Origin: Deltaproteobacteria bacterium | GTDB taxonomy: Bacteria > Desulfobacterota > Desulfobacteria > Desulfobacterales > SURF-15 | Direction of reading: 5' to 3' | DNA: 12,936 bases | NCBI GenBank assembly: GCA_024644775.1 | Contig: JAHEHB010000125.1 | Coordinates: 1-12,936 of the forward strand | In this document: positions 1-6,435 of the stretch, piece by piece | How positions within the stretch are numbered: the first letter of the stretch is position 1 | How the letters are laid out: each line of letters opens with the position of its first letter | Program-made: the position numbers and the translations under genes | The notes under the pieces: generated by a model | Databases searched by the model: none | What the model was told of the DNA's origin: nothing | What the model saw: the letters and a program-made list of their open reading frames with translations, nothing else

Positions 1-15
1 AAAAGTAATTGAAAT

Positions 16-60
16 TACTGGATTCCTCCTGGGATCGATCCGGGATCTACCGGAATGACG
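16..60. repeat. Imperfect inverted repeat, REP-like
   Basis: The minus strand reads GTCATTCC, then about 25 bases, then GGAATCCAG. The arms ATTCC (22-26) and GGAAT (52-56) pair around an inner perfect palindrome GGATCGATCC (33-42). Short palindromes beginning GTCATTCC and ending GGAATCCAG are common dispersed intergenic repeats in many bacterial genomes, so this may be a decayed copy. Next to it, positions 1-18 form a tight AT-only hairpin (AGTAAT/ATTACT on the minus strand) ending in T residues, which could act as a weak terminator for the minus-strand unit. Both assignments are by eye, from a single copy. Confidence 0.3.
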
Positions 61-93
61 CAAAAACGTGTTTATCGACTTGTTACGAATCCA

Positions 94-162
94 TCAAGGA
101 AGAATGCGCTCCGATTCGTACCCCATTTCCTTTAAGATTTGTGTCAGGTGGTCGGCATCCAT
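94..162 (-). CDS. Possible 22-aa small protein or gene remnant
   Basis: A 22-codon minus-strand ORF begins MDADHLTQILKEMGY and ends at TGA. A good ribosome site (GGAGG, then CAAAG) sits just before the ATG. It lies about 55 bases downstream of the DUF5329 gene on the same strand. The same frame stays open upstream as far as a TGA overlapping the end of the DUF5329 gene, with protein-like content (LRHGVSQNRLKLEAK). This may therefore be the end of a decayed gene rather than a true microprotein. The N-terminal segment looks like one amphipathic helix. No family is recognised. Confidence 0.3.
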   Translation of the reverse strand: MDADHLTQILKEMGYESERILP

Positions 163-217
163 CTTTGCCTCCAGCTTAAGTCGGTTTTGCGAAACTCCGT
201 GTCGTAAGTTTTCCGAA

Positions 218-634
218 TTAATTTTTCAGCGCTCCCTTCTCCCGGAATCGTTTAAGTTCAGCAGAGAGCCACTTTGCTGTTGAAATTTCCTGATTCCCAC
301 ATCGGACCCAATATTGTTGACCGCTTATACTGCTTTTGCTGGCAATGTACTTGATAAAGTCATCCGCCGTCTGTACCCTTTCCCTGGCATAGTCATACTT
401 CCGCCGAAGATGTTGACCGGCCTTTTTGGCATCATACGCGTTATCATTTCGTATAAACACACAGTCCGAATTTTCGATATATTTTATTAAGTGAAGGATT
501 TCCCCACGGGGTTCTGCCTGAACATCATAAGCTGTAAGTGCAATTAAACCCGTTAGAGATAGAATTAGGGCGCTACGAATATTCGCGGGGAAATGCACTG
601 TAAGCACCATGTTATTACTTTCTTTTTTATGCAT
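218..634 (-). CDS. DUF5329 family secreted protein
   Basis: This 138-aa protein matches the DUF5329 pattern by recognition: an EILxLIKYIENSDCVFIRN block (residues 45-63), HLRRKY (75-80), the ASKSSISGQQY segment (98-108), Cys112 and a C-terminal WL..ELKRFR helix. Residues 15-40 form a signal peptide ending VQA-EP, so the mature protein of about 98 residues should be exported. Cys58 and Cys112 could form a disulfide. The function of the family is not known to me. The gene starts 20 bases after the ion-channel stop codon, on the same strand, and is probably co-transcribed with it. The start is uncertain: neither Met1 nor Met9 has a clear ribosome site, and Met9 still leaves a complete signal peptide. 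Confidence 0.8.
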   Translation of the reverse strand: MHKKESNNMVLTVHFPANIRSALILSLTGLIALTAYDVQAEPRGEILHLIKYIENSDCVFIRNDNAYDAKKAGQHLRRKYDYARERVQTADDFIKYIASKSSISGQQYWVRCGNQEISTAKWLSAELKRFREKGALKN

Positions 635-654
635 ATTAATAGGAGCTTCTAACT

Positions 655-2619
655 CTATAAATTAAGAAAAAGAAAAGCTAAAATAACCAATCCAACTACG
701 AAAACAGACGGATATCCCCAGAGCGTGAATTTATCTGCCCGTGTGACTATTTTGTTCCTGCCGGAAGCATCCATCCGTTTTAAGATAACGTTGCAGACCA
801 CCGTCAAGGCAGTAACGACAAAGCCAAGAATAACGATTGTGTCTAAAAATGTTAAATATCCCAACCGTGGCAGATCCGATCCGATGGCAAAATTAAAAGC
901 GACAAATGTCAGCAGATTGGCAGTGGAAACGTCGACACGCTTGCTGTAATCCTTCATAAAGAAGGTGACCCAGGACACGACAATAATCAAGATCATGGGC
1001 AGAAAAAGGCGAAAGAAATAGTAGCTCAGATGCCGTTTGGCTAACATTCGGAAATTGAACTGCGAGTTTAGCCTTCCCAGACCGGGGTTAAATTTGCTGA
1101 CATAGGTATCGAAGGTTGTGATGCGCCATTCCTCCTCTCCCAATTGTTCACCGACTTTGTTGACCTCCGGGTGTACGGTGTACACATAGAAATCATCTCG
1201 TTGAATGGATACAAGACGAATATAAAACTTTTGAATATCAAAAGGAAATTTACGGAAATCAAAATCCGGAGCCTGCAATGTCATCGTAAATCGCTCAAAA
1301 TAAGTCACTTCACCGTTGGGGCGAACGTTAAAAATTTCCTGCTGAGTCCATCGTTTGCCCTGCTGATTGTAGAAAATAAAATCCGGCCATAAAACCCCTT
1401 TTTCTCCGACAAGTTGCTCAAATCGTGATCTGTTAAAAACTTTTAGCCGGCACTTGCAACTATCCGGGTTGAAAACAAATTCACTGTCCACCCACTTTAA
1501 AAAAAGGTTTCCCACAATGGTAAAATTTTCTGCTTTCTGATCGATGCTGCTAATCTGGTCCAACTGTATACCCACTTGGACCTCTATTGGTTCCCGGACC
1601 AGGGGACGTCCCCTTGATTCGGCTTTTCCCGTGGAGACCCCAGGCGTATTTAGCCCAACCAGCAGCCGAAAGCCGCCGGTGGTCATACGATCCCCCTCGC
1701 CAACGCCCTCAAGACGCAAAGAGGCATTGGGACTTTTCTCCTTGAAAGTATGTTGCAACACAGCGGAACTTTTTTTGCCGTCGACATTATCGAATCCGAG
1801 AATTCGGCCCCCAAAATCGCGTAATTTGAGTGAAGGTTTCAAATCACCGGATGTGGCTTCCACAAATACGTAAAGCGTCTCCCATGGATCAAATCTCACC
1901 AGTTCGAAAGTCATTTCACTTTTGTCACGTGTTAAATTATCGGTGATTTCCTGCACTCTCTGGTGAAAATCCATCGCCGGTTTGGCAATCTGACTGTCAG
2001 TAGACTCAACCTGGCCTGTTAAGATCTCTGGAGTGTTCAACCCCAGGACAAGACGATAGCGCCCGAAAGTGGCATGGCTTTTCTCCTGATCTGACGAAAG
2101 ATACCCACCGGCTACGATCAATTTGTAGTCACCGGGGGTCTCGACAGGAAGTGTCAGGACAGCATTGTTCCATTTTCCACCGTCGTTATTCCAGGCAAGG
2201 AAAACCTTATCGGCAAAATCCGGAAAGGCCGCGAGAAAATCCTGCCCGGCATCCATCTTGGGAAGGACTTGTTCTCTGAATGCCCTTTCAAATGATGCAA
2301 AATCAAATGCATCGTCCGCCAACGCAACGACCGGATCCAAGTTTCCCGAAACCGCTTCGAGATAAAAATAAAGCGTATCACCTTTTTTGAGATTCGAAAG
2401 CTCGTAGAAATGAAATTCTTCCGGTTCCAGGTGTTTCGTCAACACTTGCACATCACGAGCCTTGTCAACACCGAAGGCCATGGAAGGCAAAGTAAGAATA
2501 AGCGCGCTTAAGATGATTCCAATTTCAATGATCGTGCGGCAGTGTTTGGATGATATTTGTAAATTTAAAGTTCTAATATTTCTATCAGATAGAACTGTCT
2601 TTATGGTTTGTAAAATCAT
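655..2619 (-). CDS. Pentameric ligand-gated ion channel with two N-terminal domains (DeCLIC-like)
   Basis: The 654-aa protein has a signal peptide (about 28-50, ending MAFG) and two related N-terminal domains (about 56-200 and 225-335). These share TLYFYLEAVSGNLDP/TLYVFVEATSGDLKP and YRLVLGLNTP/FRLLVGLNTP. A Cys-loop-receptor extracellular domain follows (about 340-530), then four membrane helices: M1 533-555, M2 560-582, M3 586-612, M4 632-653. The signature loop APDFDFRKFPFDIQ (450-463) keeps the central proline but lacks the two cysteines, as in prokaryotic members. AFNFAIGSDLPRLGY at the end of M2 aligns without gaps to the GLIC AFN...LP region. The double N-terminal domain is the architecture of DeCLIC from Desulfofustis, whose gating responds to calcium. 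The protein should form an inner-membrane homopentamer with a large periplasmic part; its ligand is unknown. The start has a GAAGGTG ribosome site 4 bases before ATG. Confidence 0.92.
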   Translation of the reverse strand: MILQTIKTVLSDRNIRTLNLQISSKHCRTIIEIGIILSALILTLPSMAFGVDKARDVQVLTKHLEPEEFHFYELSNLKKGDTLYFYLEAVSGNLDPVVALADDAFDFASFERAFREQVLPKMDAGQDFLAAFPDFADKVFLAWNNDGGKWNNAVLTLPVETPGDYKLIVAGGYLSSDQEKSHATFGRYRLVLGLNTPEILTGQVESTDSQIAKPAMDFHQRVQEITDNLTRDKSEMTFELVRFDPWETLYVFVEATSGDLKPSLKLRDFGGRILGFDNVDGKKSSAVLQHTFKEKSPNASLRLEGVGEGDRMTTGGFRLLVGLNTPGVSTGKAESRGRPLVREPIEVQVGIQLDQISSIDQKAENFTIVGNLFLKWVDSEFVFNPDSCKCRLKVFNRSRFEQLVGEKGVLWPDFIFYNQQGKRWTQQEIFNVRPNGEVTYFERFTMTLQAPDFDFRKFPFDIQKFYIRLVSIQRDDFYVYTVHPEVNKVGEQLGEEEWRITTFDTYVSKFNPGLGRLNSQFNFRMLAKRHLSYYFFRLFLPMILIIVVSWVTFFMKDYSKRVDVSTANLLTFVAFNFAIGSDLPRLGYLTFLDTIVILGFVVTALTVVCNVILKRMDASGRNKIVTRADKFTLWGYPSVFVVGLVILAFLFLNL

Positions 2620-2927
2620 TGTACACCTTCTTTATTCAGTGTATTGTAGAGGTGCACGGTCCCATTTGAAGGCGTAATTGGAACGGTGCAATCGTGGTTC
2701 AAATAACTGCCGACATCTGTGCCAACCATTGCTTCACGCCGGGTCGCCCCGATCTCTGGGTATCCCACCTGCAGGAAAGATATCCACGTACCGTTAATAA
2801 ACCGGCAAAAAGAAAAGGTCAAATCCAATGCGCCAAACAGAAAATATCCCGTTTCGTTGCGAAAATTGGCATATCTCCCATCGACATAGCTTCTATCTTC
2901 AACGAAAATATAACGGTTGAAGCTCAA
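2616..2927 (-). CDS. Uncertain 103-aa ORF upstream of the ion channel
   Basis: This minus-strand ORF of 103 codons has a TTG as its only usable start and no ribosome site in front of it. Its codon use looks coding-like, and its TGA overlaps the ion-channel ATG (ATGA), as is usual for coupled genes. Its last codons also carry the channel's ribosome site. No family is recognised. The middle is aromatic-rich (GYFLFGALDLTFSF) and there are two cysteines. It could be a real small gene, the 3' end of a decayed gene, or chance. An 81-codon ORF on the opposite strand covers much of the same DNA, which lowers confidence. If it is not a gene, 2620-3061 is a 442-base gene-free stretch carrying the promoters of both flanking units. 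Confidence 0.3.
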   Translation of the reverse strand: MSFNRYIFVEDRSYVDGRYANFRNETGYFLFGALDLTFSFCRFINGTWISFLQVGYPEIGATRREAMVGTDVGSYLNHDCTVPITPSNGTVHLYNTLNKEGVQ

Positions 2928-2989
2928 TATACAGTGTGATATGGTTTAAACGATACAACATATTGTAAGATGGCATCTGAATTTTATTT

Positions 2990-3003
2990 GGCGGAACACC
3001 GCC
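2990..3003 (+). other. GC-rich hairpin upstream of the lytic transglycosylase gene
   Basis: GGCGG-AACA-CCGCC is a perfect 5-bp stem with a 4-base loop, about 58 bases before the GTG start. It is not followed by a T tract on either strand, so it is not a classical terminator. It could shape the 5' leader or protect the mRNA. Confidence 0.3.
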
Positions 3004-3061
3004 CCCGCTTTCCTCAAAAGAGCATTACCTAAAATTCAATAAGCTGATAGGGAGATAAAAA

Positions 3062-4912
3062 GTGGCTAAAAAATTAAAATTACTCATAGGCTTGATAATT
3101 GTCGTTTTTGTTGGCCTGTCCGGTTTTTTTGTCGGCTTAAAGGTAAACCAGACTGCATCCGCTGACAAAAAGGATCTTATCGCTTCAAATGAACCTGTTA
3201 AAACGGAAACACCCGCAACCAATAAATCGGCTTTATCAACCGTGAAATCGCCTTCCCGATCAGAGCAGAAACAGGATACCGTTGATAAGGGGGAGTCGTC
3301 GCAAACGAATGATGAGGCTTCATTTGCACTTTTAGATCGGTATAATAAGCCGTTTAAGGGCGATCTTAAACAAATCCGAAAAAGAAGAATTTTGCGGGTG
3401 TTAGTCAGCCACAGCAAGAGCAACTTTTTTATCGATAATGGAAGACCTCTTGGCTTCGAATATGACATGCTAAGCGATTACAGTAAATTCCTAAATAAAT
3501 CCGCAAAAAACAAATACGATGAAACAAAAATGGTATTTATCCCCGTACCTTTTGATCAACTTTTAACGGACCTGCAAAAGGGCAAGGGGGATATCGCCGC
3601 GGCAGGGCTTACCATCACACCGGAACGGCAACAGATCGTTCAATTTACAAATCCGTATATTCAGAACGTAAATGAAGTAGTGGTACTAAAGCGAAGCATA
3701 AAAGACGTACAAACAATCGATGATCTTTCGGATCGAACGGTATATGTTCGGCCGGGAAGCAGTTACGTAACGCATCTTAAGGTTTTAAATAAAAATTTCG
3801 AAAAAGCAAAGAAGAAACCCATTAAGATCGTCACGGCCGATAACACGCTGGCAACAGAAGATATTTTAGAGCTCGTTAATGCGGGGATTGTCGATATCAC
3901 CGTCGCAGACCAGCACATAGCCGAGGCGTGGGCTCAAATGCTTTCAAACATCGTTATTAAAAAAGATTTCAGGATTCACTCGGGCGGAGGCATCGCCTGG
4001 GCGGTTCGAAAAAACAATCCTCAGCTCCTGTCCAGCCTGAACACCTTTACGAAAAAGATCAAGATAGGCTCATTGGTCGGTAATGTTTTGTTCAAACGTT
4101 ACTACAAAGACTCAAAATGGATCAAAAATCCCGTTACCGTAAAAGAGCAGCAGAAATTGGAAAATTTCATATCGCTTTTTGAAAAATATGCTGATCGCTA
4201 CGGGTTTGATTGGCTTGCCGTCGCCGCACAAGCCTATCAGGAATCAGGTTTGGATCAATCAAAGAAAAGTCCTGCAGGCGCCGTCGGAATCATGCAGGTA
4301 CTGCCAAGCACTGCGGCTGATAAGTCGGTAAATATAAGAAAAATCCACGTCATCGATAATAACATCCATGCCGGTGTGAAGTATTTAAATTATGTACGAG
4401 AAAAATATTTTAACGACCCCGAAATCAGTCCGACAGACAGGGTCTATTTTGCCTGGGCCGCCTATAATGCAGGACCCAACAAAATAAACACCCTTCGCAA
4501 AAAAGCGGCGAAAAGAGGCTTTGATCCGAACCAATGGTTTTCCCATGTGGAAAAAATCGCCTCTGAGGTTATCGGTAGAGAAACCGTCGAGTATGTGGCA
4601 AATATCAATAAATACTACATCGCGTATAAACTGCAGCACGGAACCTATGAAAAACGCAGGGAGAAACTGGAAGCCGCCGGTCTTTCTGAAAGACCCGTTG
4701 TAAAGACTAGTACCGGGAAAAACGTCAAAAAAACAGCTCCAAAGACTGTTAAAAAGAAATCCGGTGTACGGTACCATACGGTCCGTTCCGGTGAGACATT
4801 GTACAGTATCAGCCGCCGCTATGGGATTTCTGTTGATAAAATAGCCCGCCTGAATAAACTTAGTAGTAAAAAAGTCATTCACCCAGGCACGAAGCTCCGA
4901 GTGAGTAATTAG
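3062..4912 (+). CDS. MltF-like membrane-bound lytic murein transglycosylase with C-terminal LysM
   Basis: The 616-aa enzyme should cleave the MurNAc-GlcNAc bond of peptidoglycan, leaving 1,6-anhydro-MurNAc. In order it has: an uncleaved-looking membrane anchor (about 5-26, no lipobox Cys), a charged linker to about 100, a family-3 solute-binding-like domain (about 108-350, with LGFEYDML and GDIAAAGLTITPER), and an SLT catalytic domain (about 368-520). The SLT domain carries the presumed catalytic Glu394 in QAYQESGLD, then GAVGIMQVLPSTA and AAYNAGPNKI. A Lys-rich linker leads to one LysM module (about 571-614, YHTVRSGETLYSISRRYGIS) that binds glycan chains. E. coli MltF has the first two domains but no LysM. 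It starts at GTG with AGGGAG eight bases upstream. The gene is divergent from the channel unit and appears to be transcribed alone. Its third positions are far less GC-rich than those of vapBC downstream. Confidence 0.93.
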   Translation: MAKKLKLLIGLIIVVFVGLSGFFVGLKVNQTASADKKDLIASNEPVKTETPATNKSALSTVKSPSRSEQKQDTVDKGESSQTNDEASFALLDRYNKPFKGDLKQIRKRRILRVLVSHSKSNFFIDNGRPLGFEYDMLSDYSKFLNKSAKNKYDETKMVFIPVPFDQLLTDLQKGKGDIAAAGLTITPERQQIVQFTNPYIQNVNEVVVLKRSIKDVQTIDDLSDRTVYVRPGSSYVTHLKVLNKNFEKAKKKPIKIVTADNTLATEDILELVNAGIVDITVADQHIAEAWAQMLSNIVIKKDFRIHSGGGIAWAVRKNNPQLLSSLNTFTKKIKIGSLVGNVLFKRYYKDSKWIKNPVTVKEQQKLENFISLFEKYADRYGFDWLAVAAQAYQESGLDQSKKSPAGAVGIMQVLPSTAADKSVNIRKIHVIDNNIHAGVKYLNYVREKYFNDPEISPTDRVYFAWAAYNAGPNKINTLRKKAAKRGFDPNQWFSHVEKIASEVIGRETVEYVANINKYYIAYKLQHGTYEKRREKLEAAGLSERPVVKTSTGKNVKKTAPKTVKKKSGVRYHTVRSGETLYSISRRYGISVDKIARLNKLSSKKVIHPGTKLRVSN

Positions 4913-5215
4913 TAGAGAAAACATGATTACTGTTTATGCAAGCTGTAGGTAGTCATAAAAAATTTAAAGGAATTCGAACATATTGGCAATGTTTGGCGGC
5001 AAAAGACAGCTGGTTGGACGCATAACGTTACATATTCGATCTATCCCTTTTTTTGCCTTAAACCGTAAAGTGGTTTTATTACCTCGCAAATCGAGCACAG
5101 CTTGGTCAAGGAACAATGGGAATAACGGTCTAATTACAATGTTCTTACCACATTTTATTTCTCGTTCATTATTTACTGTTTGACATACTGATGCATCAAT
5201 GATATGTTTTGATGC
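4913..5215. other. Gene-free stretch between transglycosylase and vapB
   Basis: No convincing gene is present in these 303 bases. A stem ATGATTAC/GTAGTCAT (4923-4956, one G-T pair) lies just after the transglycosylase stop. It is followed by AAAAAATTT rather than a T run, so a terminator role is weak. Short ORFs on both strands (4983-5183 plus, 4964-5269 minus) lack ribosome sites and overlap each other. The right end carries the vapB promoter. The region is AT-rich, unlike vapBC, so the composition boundary falls near 5215. Confidence 0.5.
5180..5208 (+). promoter_or_regulatory. vapB promoter, sigma-70 type
   Basis: TTGACA (5180-5185, perfect -35), a 17-base spacer, then TATGTT (5203-5208, 4 of 6 matches to the -10 consensus). 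Transcription would begin near 5215-5216, which is the A of the vapB ATG. The message is thus predicted to be leaderless, which agrees with the lack of any Shine-Dalgarno sequence before that ATG. Confidence 0.6.
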
Positions 5216-5219
5216 ATGA
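5189..5219. promoter_or_regulatory. Tandem palindromic operator candidate for VapB
   Basis: TGATGCATCA (5189-5198) is a perfect 10-bp palindrome lying between the -35 and -10 boxes. TGATGCATGA (5210-5219, 9 of 10 identical) covers the predicted transcription start and the ATG. The copies are 21 bp apart, about two helical turns, so two RHH dimers could bind the same DNA face. RHH antitoxins commonly repress their own operon from such repeats. Confidence 0.6.
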
Positions 5220-5455
5220 GAACAACCATACGAATAAATGACGATCTCCTGAAACAGGCTAAAAAACACGCGGCGGAAGAAGGGCGCACCCTGACATCAC
5301 TAGTCGAAGATGGCTTAGCGTTCATCCTGACCAAACCGAAAACGTCCCGCCGTAAACGGATTGATTTGCCGATATCCAAAGCCACTGGCGGGGTCCTTCC
5401 AGGGATTGACCTGAACCGGTCCAGTGACCTGGAGGAGGTCATGAACGCGCCGTGA
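5216..5455 (+). CDS. vapB: Ribbon-helix-helix antitoxin, VapB type
   Basis: This 79-aa protein opens with a ribbon-helix-helix DNA-binding fold: strand RTTIRI (2-7), then two helices over about 8-38 (DDLLKQAKKHAAEEG and SLVEDGLAFIL). The polar tail (about 40-79) is the part expected to wrap and inhibit VapC. Its TGA overlaps the vapC GTG start (GTGA), so the pair is translationally coupled. The ATG at 5216 is chosen because the RHH strand begins immediately after it; there is no ribosome site, which fits the leaderless-promoter reading. It likely represses its own operon through the tandem TGATGCAT sites. Confidence 0.87.
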   Translation: MRTTIRINDDLLKQAKKHAAEEGRTLTSLVEDGLAFILTKPKTSRRKRIDLPISKATGGVLPGIDLNRSSDLEEVMNAP

Positions 5456-5877
5456 TCCTTCCCGACGTCAACATTCTCGTCCACGCGTTCCGCGCGGATT
5501 CCTCCGACCATAGGACCTGCCGGAGCTGGCTCGACGGCGTGGTCAACGGCGAAGCGCGTTACGGTTTGGCCCCCCAGGTCCTGAGCGGTGTGATCCGTAT
5601 CACCACCCACCCGAAAGTTTTTGCGGTGCCAAGCAGCCTGGACGAAGTGCTCCGGTTCTGTGACATCCTGCTGGATCAACCCCATTGCGTGGTCATACAA
5701 CCGGGCGAGCGGCACTGGGAGATTTTCAAACGCCTTTGCATCGAAGCGGACGCCCGTGGCAACTTGGTGCCCGACGCATGGCTTGCGGCACTGGCCATCG
5801 AGTCCGGCTGTGAGTGGATTACTCTTGATCGCGACTATTCTAGGTTCTCGGGCCTTCGATGGCGTGTGCCGATGTAA
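5452..5877 (+). CDS. vapC: PIN-domain toxin ribonuclease, VapC type
   Basis: This 141-aa PIN-domain protein has acidic residues in the expected metal site: Asp5 in the opening LPDVNILVHAF, Asp108 in VPDAWLAALAIESG, and Asp126/Asp128 in ITLDRDYSRF. The mid-domain acidic position often found before FLRI-type motifs is Ser45 here (VLSGVIRITTHP). This resembles the actinobacterial-style PIN subfamily, so activity is not excluded. VapC toxins cut tRNA or rRNA with Mg2+ when freed from VapB. It starts at GTG overlapping the vapB stop. The first 52 codons end in G or C in 43 cases (83%), against 13 of the first 30 codons in the upstream transglycosylase gene, which points to recent acquisition. The end (GLRWRVPM) is full length for the family. 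Confidence 0.9.
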   Translation: MILPDVNILVHAFRADSSDHRTCRSWLDGVVNGEARYGLAPQVLSGVIRITTHPKVFAVPSSLDEVLRFCDILLDQPHCVVIQPGERHWEIFKRLCIEADARGNLVPDAWLAALAIESGCEWITLDRDYSRFSGLRWRVPM

Positions 5878-5982
5878 TGTCACTGTCCCGCTTATGAACA
5901 GCGCTCAAATGAGTATTTTCTTAAAACCATTATCCCCAGTAGGAAGGCGACCAAGAAATACCTTGGAGGTGAAAATGACTAA
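5878..5982 (+). pseudogene. 3' remnant of a second toxin gene
   Basis: Directly after the vapC stop, and in the same frame, 34 sense codons run to a TAA at 5980-5982. The reading is C-H-C-P-A-Y-E-Q-R-S then NEYFLKTIIPSRKATKKYLG and GEND. That stop overlaps the start of the antitoxin gene below by eight bases (ATGACTAA), as toxin and antitoxin genes often do. No start codon or front part is present. The basic tail resembles the C-termini of small TA nucleases (BrnT/DUF497-like or a related family; not certain). I infer that the toxin lost its 5' part when vapBC arrived. Confidence 0.5.
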
Positions 5983-6253
5983 AAAACAGAAAAAAATAAT
6001 CCTCGATGAATACGAAAAAGAAATCATAGAGGCTTACGAAAATGGGAGATTAAAACCCTCGAAATCGCAGACTGATTTCCAAAAAATCGCTAGAAACACA
6101 CTAAAAAAGAACCGCAAGATCAATATAAGAATTTCAGAAAATGACCTTTCCGCCCTACAAAGAAGAGCGGCACGGGAAGGCATCCCCTATCAGACACTGA
6201 TAGGAAGTGTGCTGCACAAATATGCCAGTGGCTTTTTAAAAGACGCAGTATAA
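5975..6253 (+). CDS. CopG/RHH-type antitoxin (PF12441-like), toxin partner broken
   Basis: The 92-aa protein has a Lys/Glu-rich helix (1-45), then KINIRIS (48-54) as the RHH strand, and the very recognisable GIPYQTLIGSVLHKYASG end (69-86) of the CopG_antitoxin family. The antitoxin normally binds and neutralises a small RNase toxin encoded immediately upstream and represses the operon. The ATG at 5975 is chosen over an in-frame longer frame that begins inside vapC because it has TTGGAGGTG five bases away. Its expected toxin survives only as an overlapping C-terminal remnant, so this gene is probably an orphan antitoxin. Third codon positions are AT-richer than in vapBC, closer to the resident genes. 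Confidence 0.88.
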   Translation: MTKKQKKIILDEYEKEIIEAYENGRLKPSKSQTDFQKIARNTLKKNRKINIRISENDLSALQRRAAREGIPYQTLIGSVLHKYASGFLKDAV

Positions 6254-6435
6254 AAAGAAACTGGCATAAAGCTTGGGGCCTGCCGCGTTATACCGTTCGG
6301 TTGTACCAAGCCGGTCAAAGGACAGTCTTGATATAGTTTGAAACGATCTCTTTAACAGTTTTTTTCCGTTTCTAATAGACGACAATGATCATTATTGGAA
6401 CAGTTGCAATGCGAATTATTGACGGTTTATAATCA
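6254..6435. other. Convergent intergenic region
   Basis: This 182-base region separates the converging antitoxin and flavodoxin genes. It holds a loose inverted repeat GCTTGG/CCAAGC, a GAAACG/CGTTTC repeat with T7 in its loop (the T run is at about 6359-6365), and a perfect palindrome AATGATCATT (6384-6393). None makes a clean intrinsic terminator. No gene is seen. Confidence 0.4.

Noticed and set aside
4385..4924. 179-codon minus-strand ORF
   Set aside because: It lies opposite the SLT and LysM coding part of the transglycosylase gene and has no recognisable domain.
4923..4956. Stem-loop after the transglycosylase stop as an intrinsic terminator
   Set aside because: The 8-bp stem has an 18-base loop and is followed by A residues, not a T tract, on the plus strand.
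4964..5269. Short ORFs on both strands between the transglycosylase and vapB
   Set aside because: They overlap each other, lack ribosome sites and look like no known family. I also looked here for the missing front of the broken toxin and saw nothing convincing.
5173..5883. 236-codon minus-strand ORF across vapBC
   Set aside because: It is the antisense shadow of the GC-rich vapB and vapC genes, which have clear family motifs and overlap coupling; no ribosome site or recognisable domain.
5621..6253. Long plus-strand reading frame (210 codons) overlapping vapC
   Set aside because: Its first 118 codons lie out of frame inside vapC. The real gene is the 92-aa antitoxin starting at 5975 with a strong ribosome site.
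6281..6325. GCTTGG/CCAAGC inverted repeat as a mobile-element end
   Set aside because: The arms are only six bases, with a long loop, no second copy in the window and no target duplication around vapBC.
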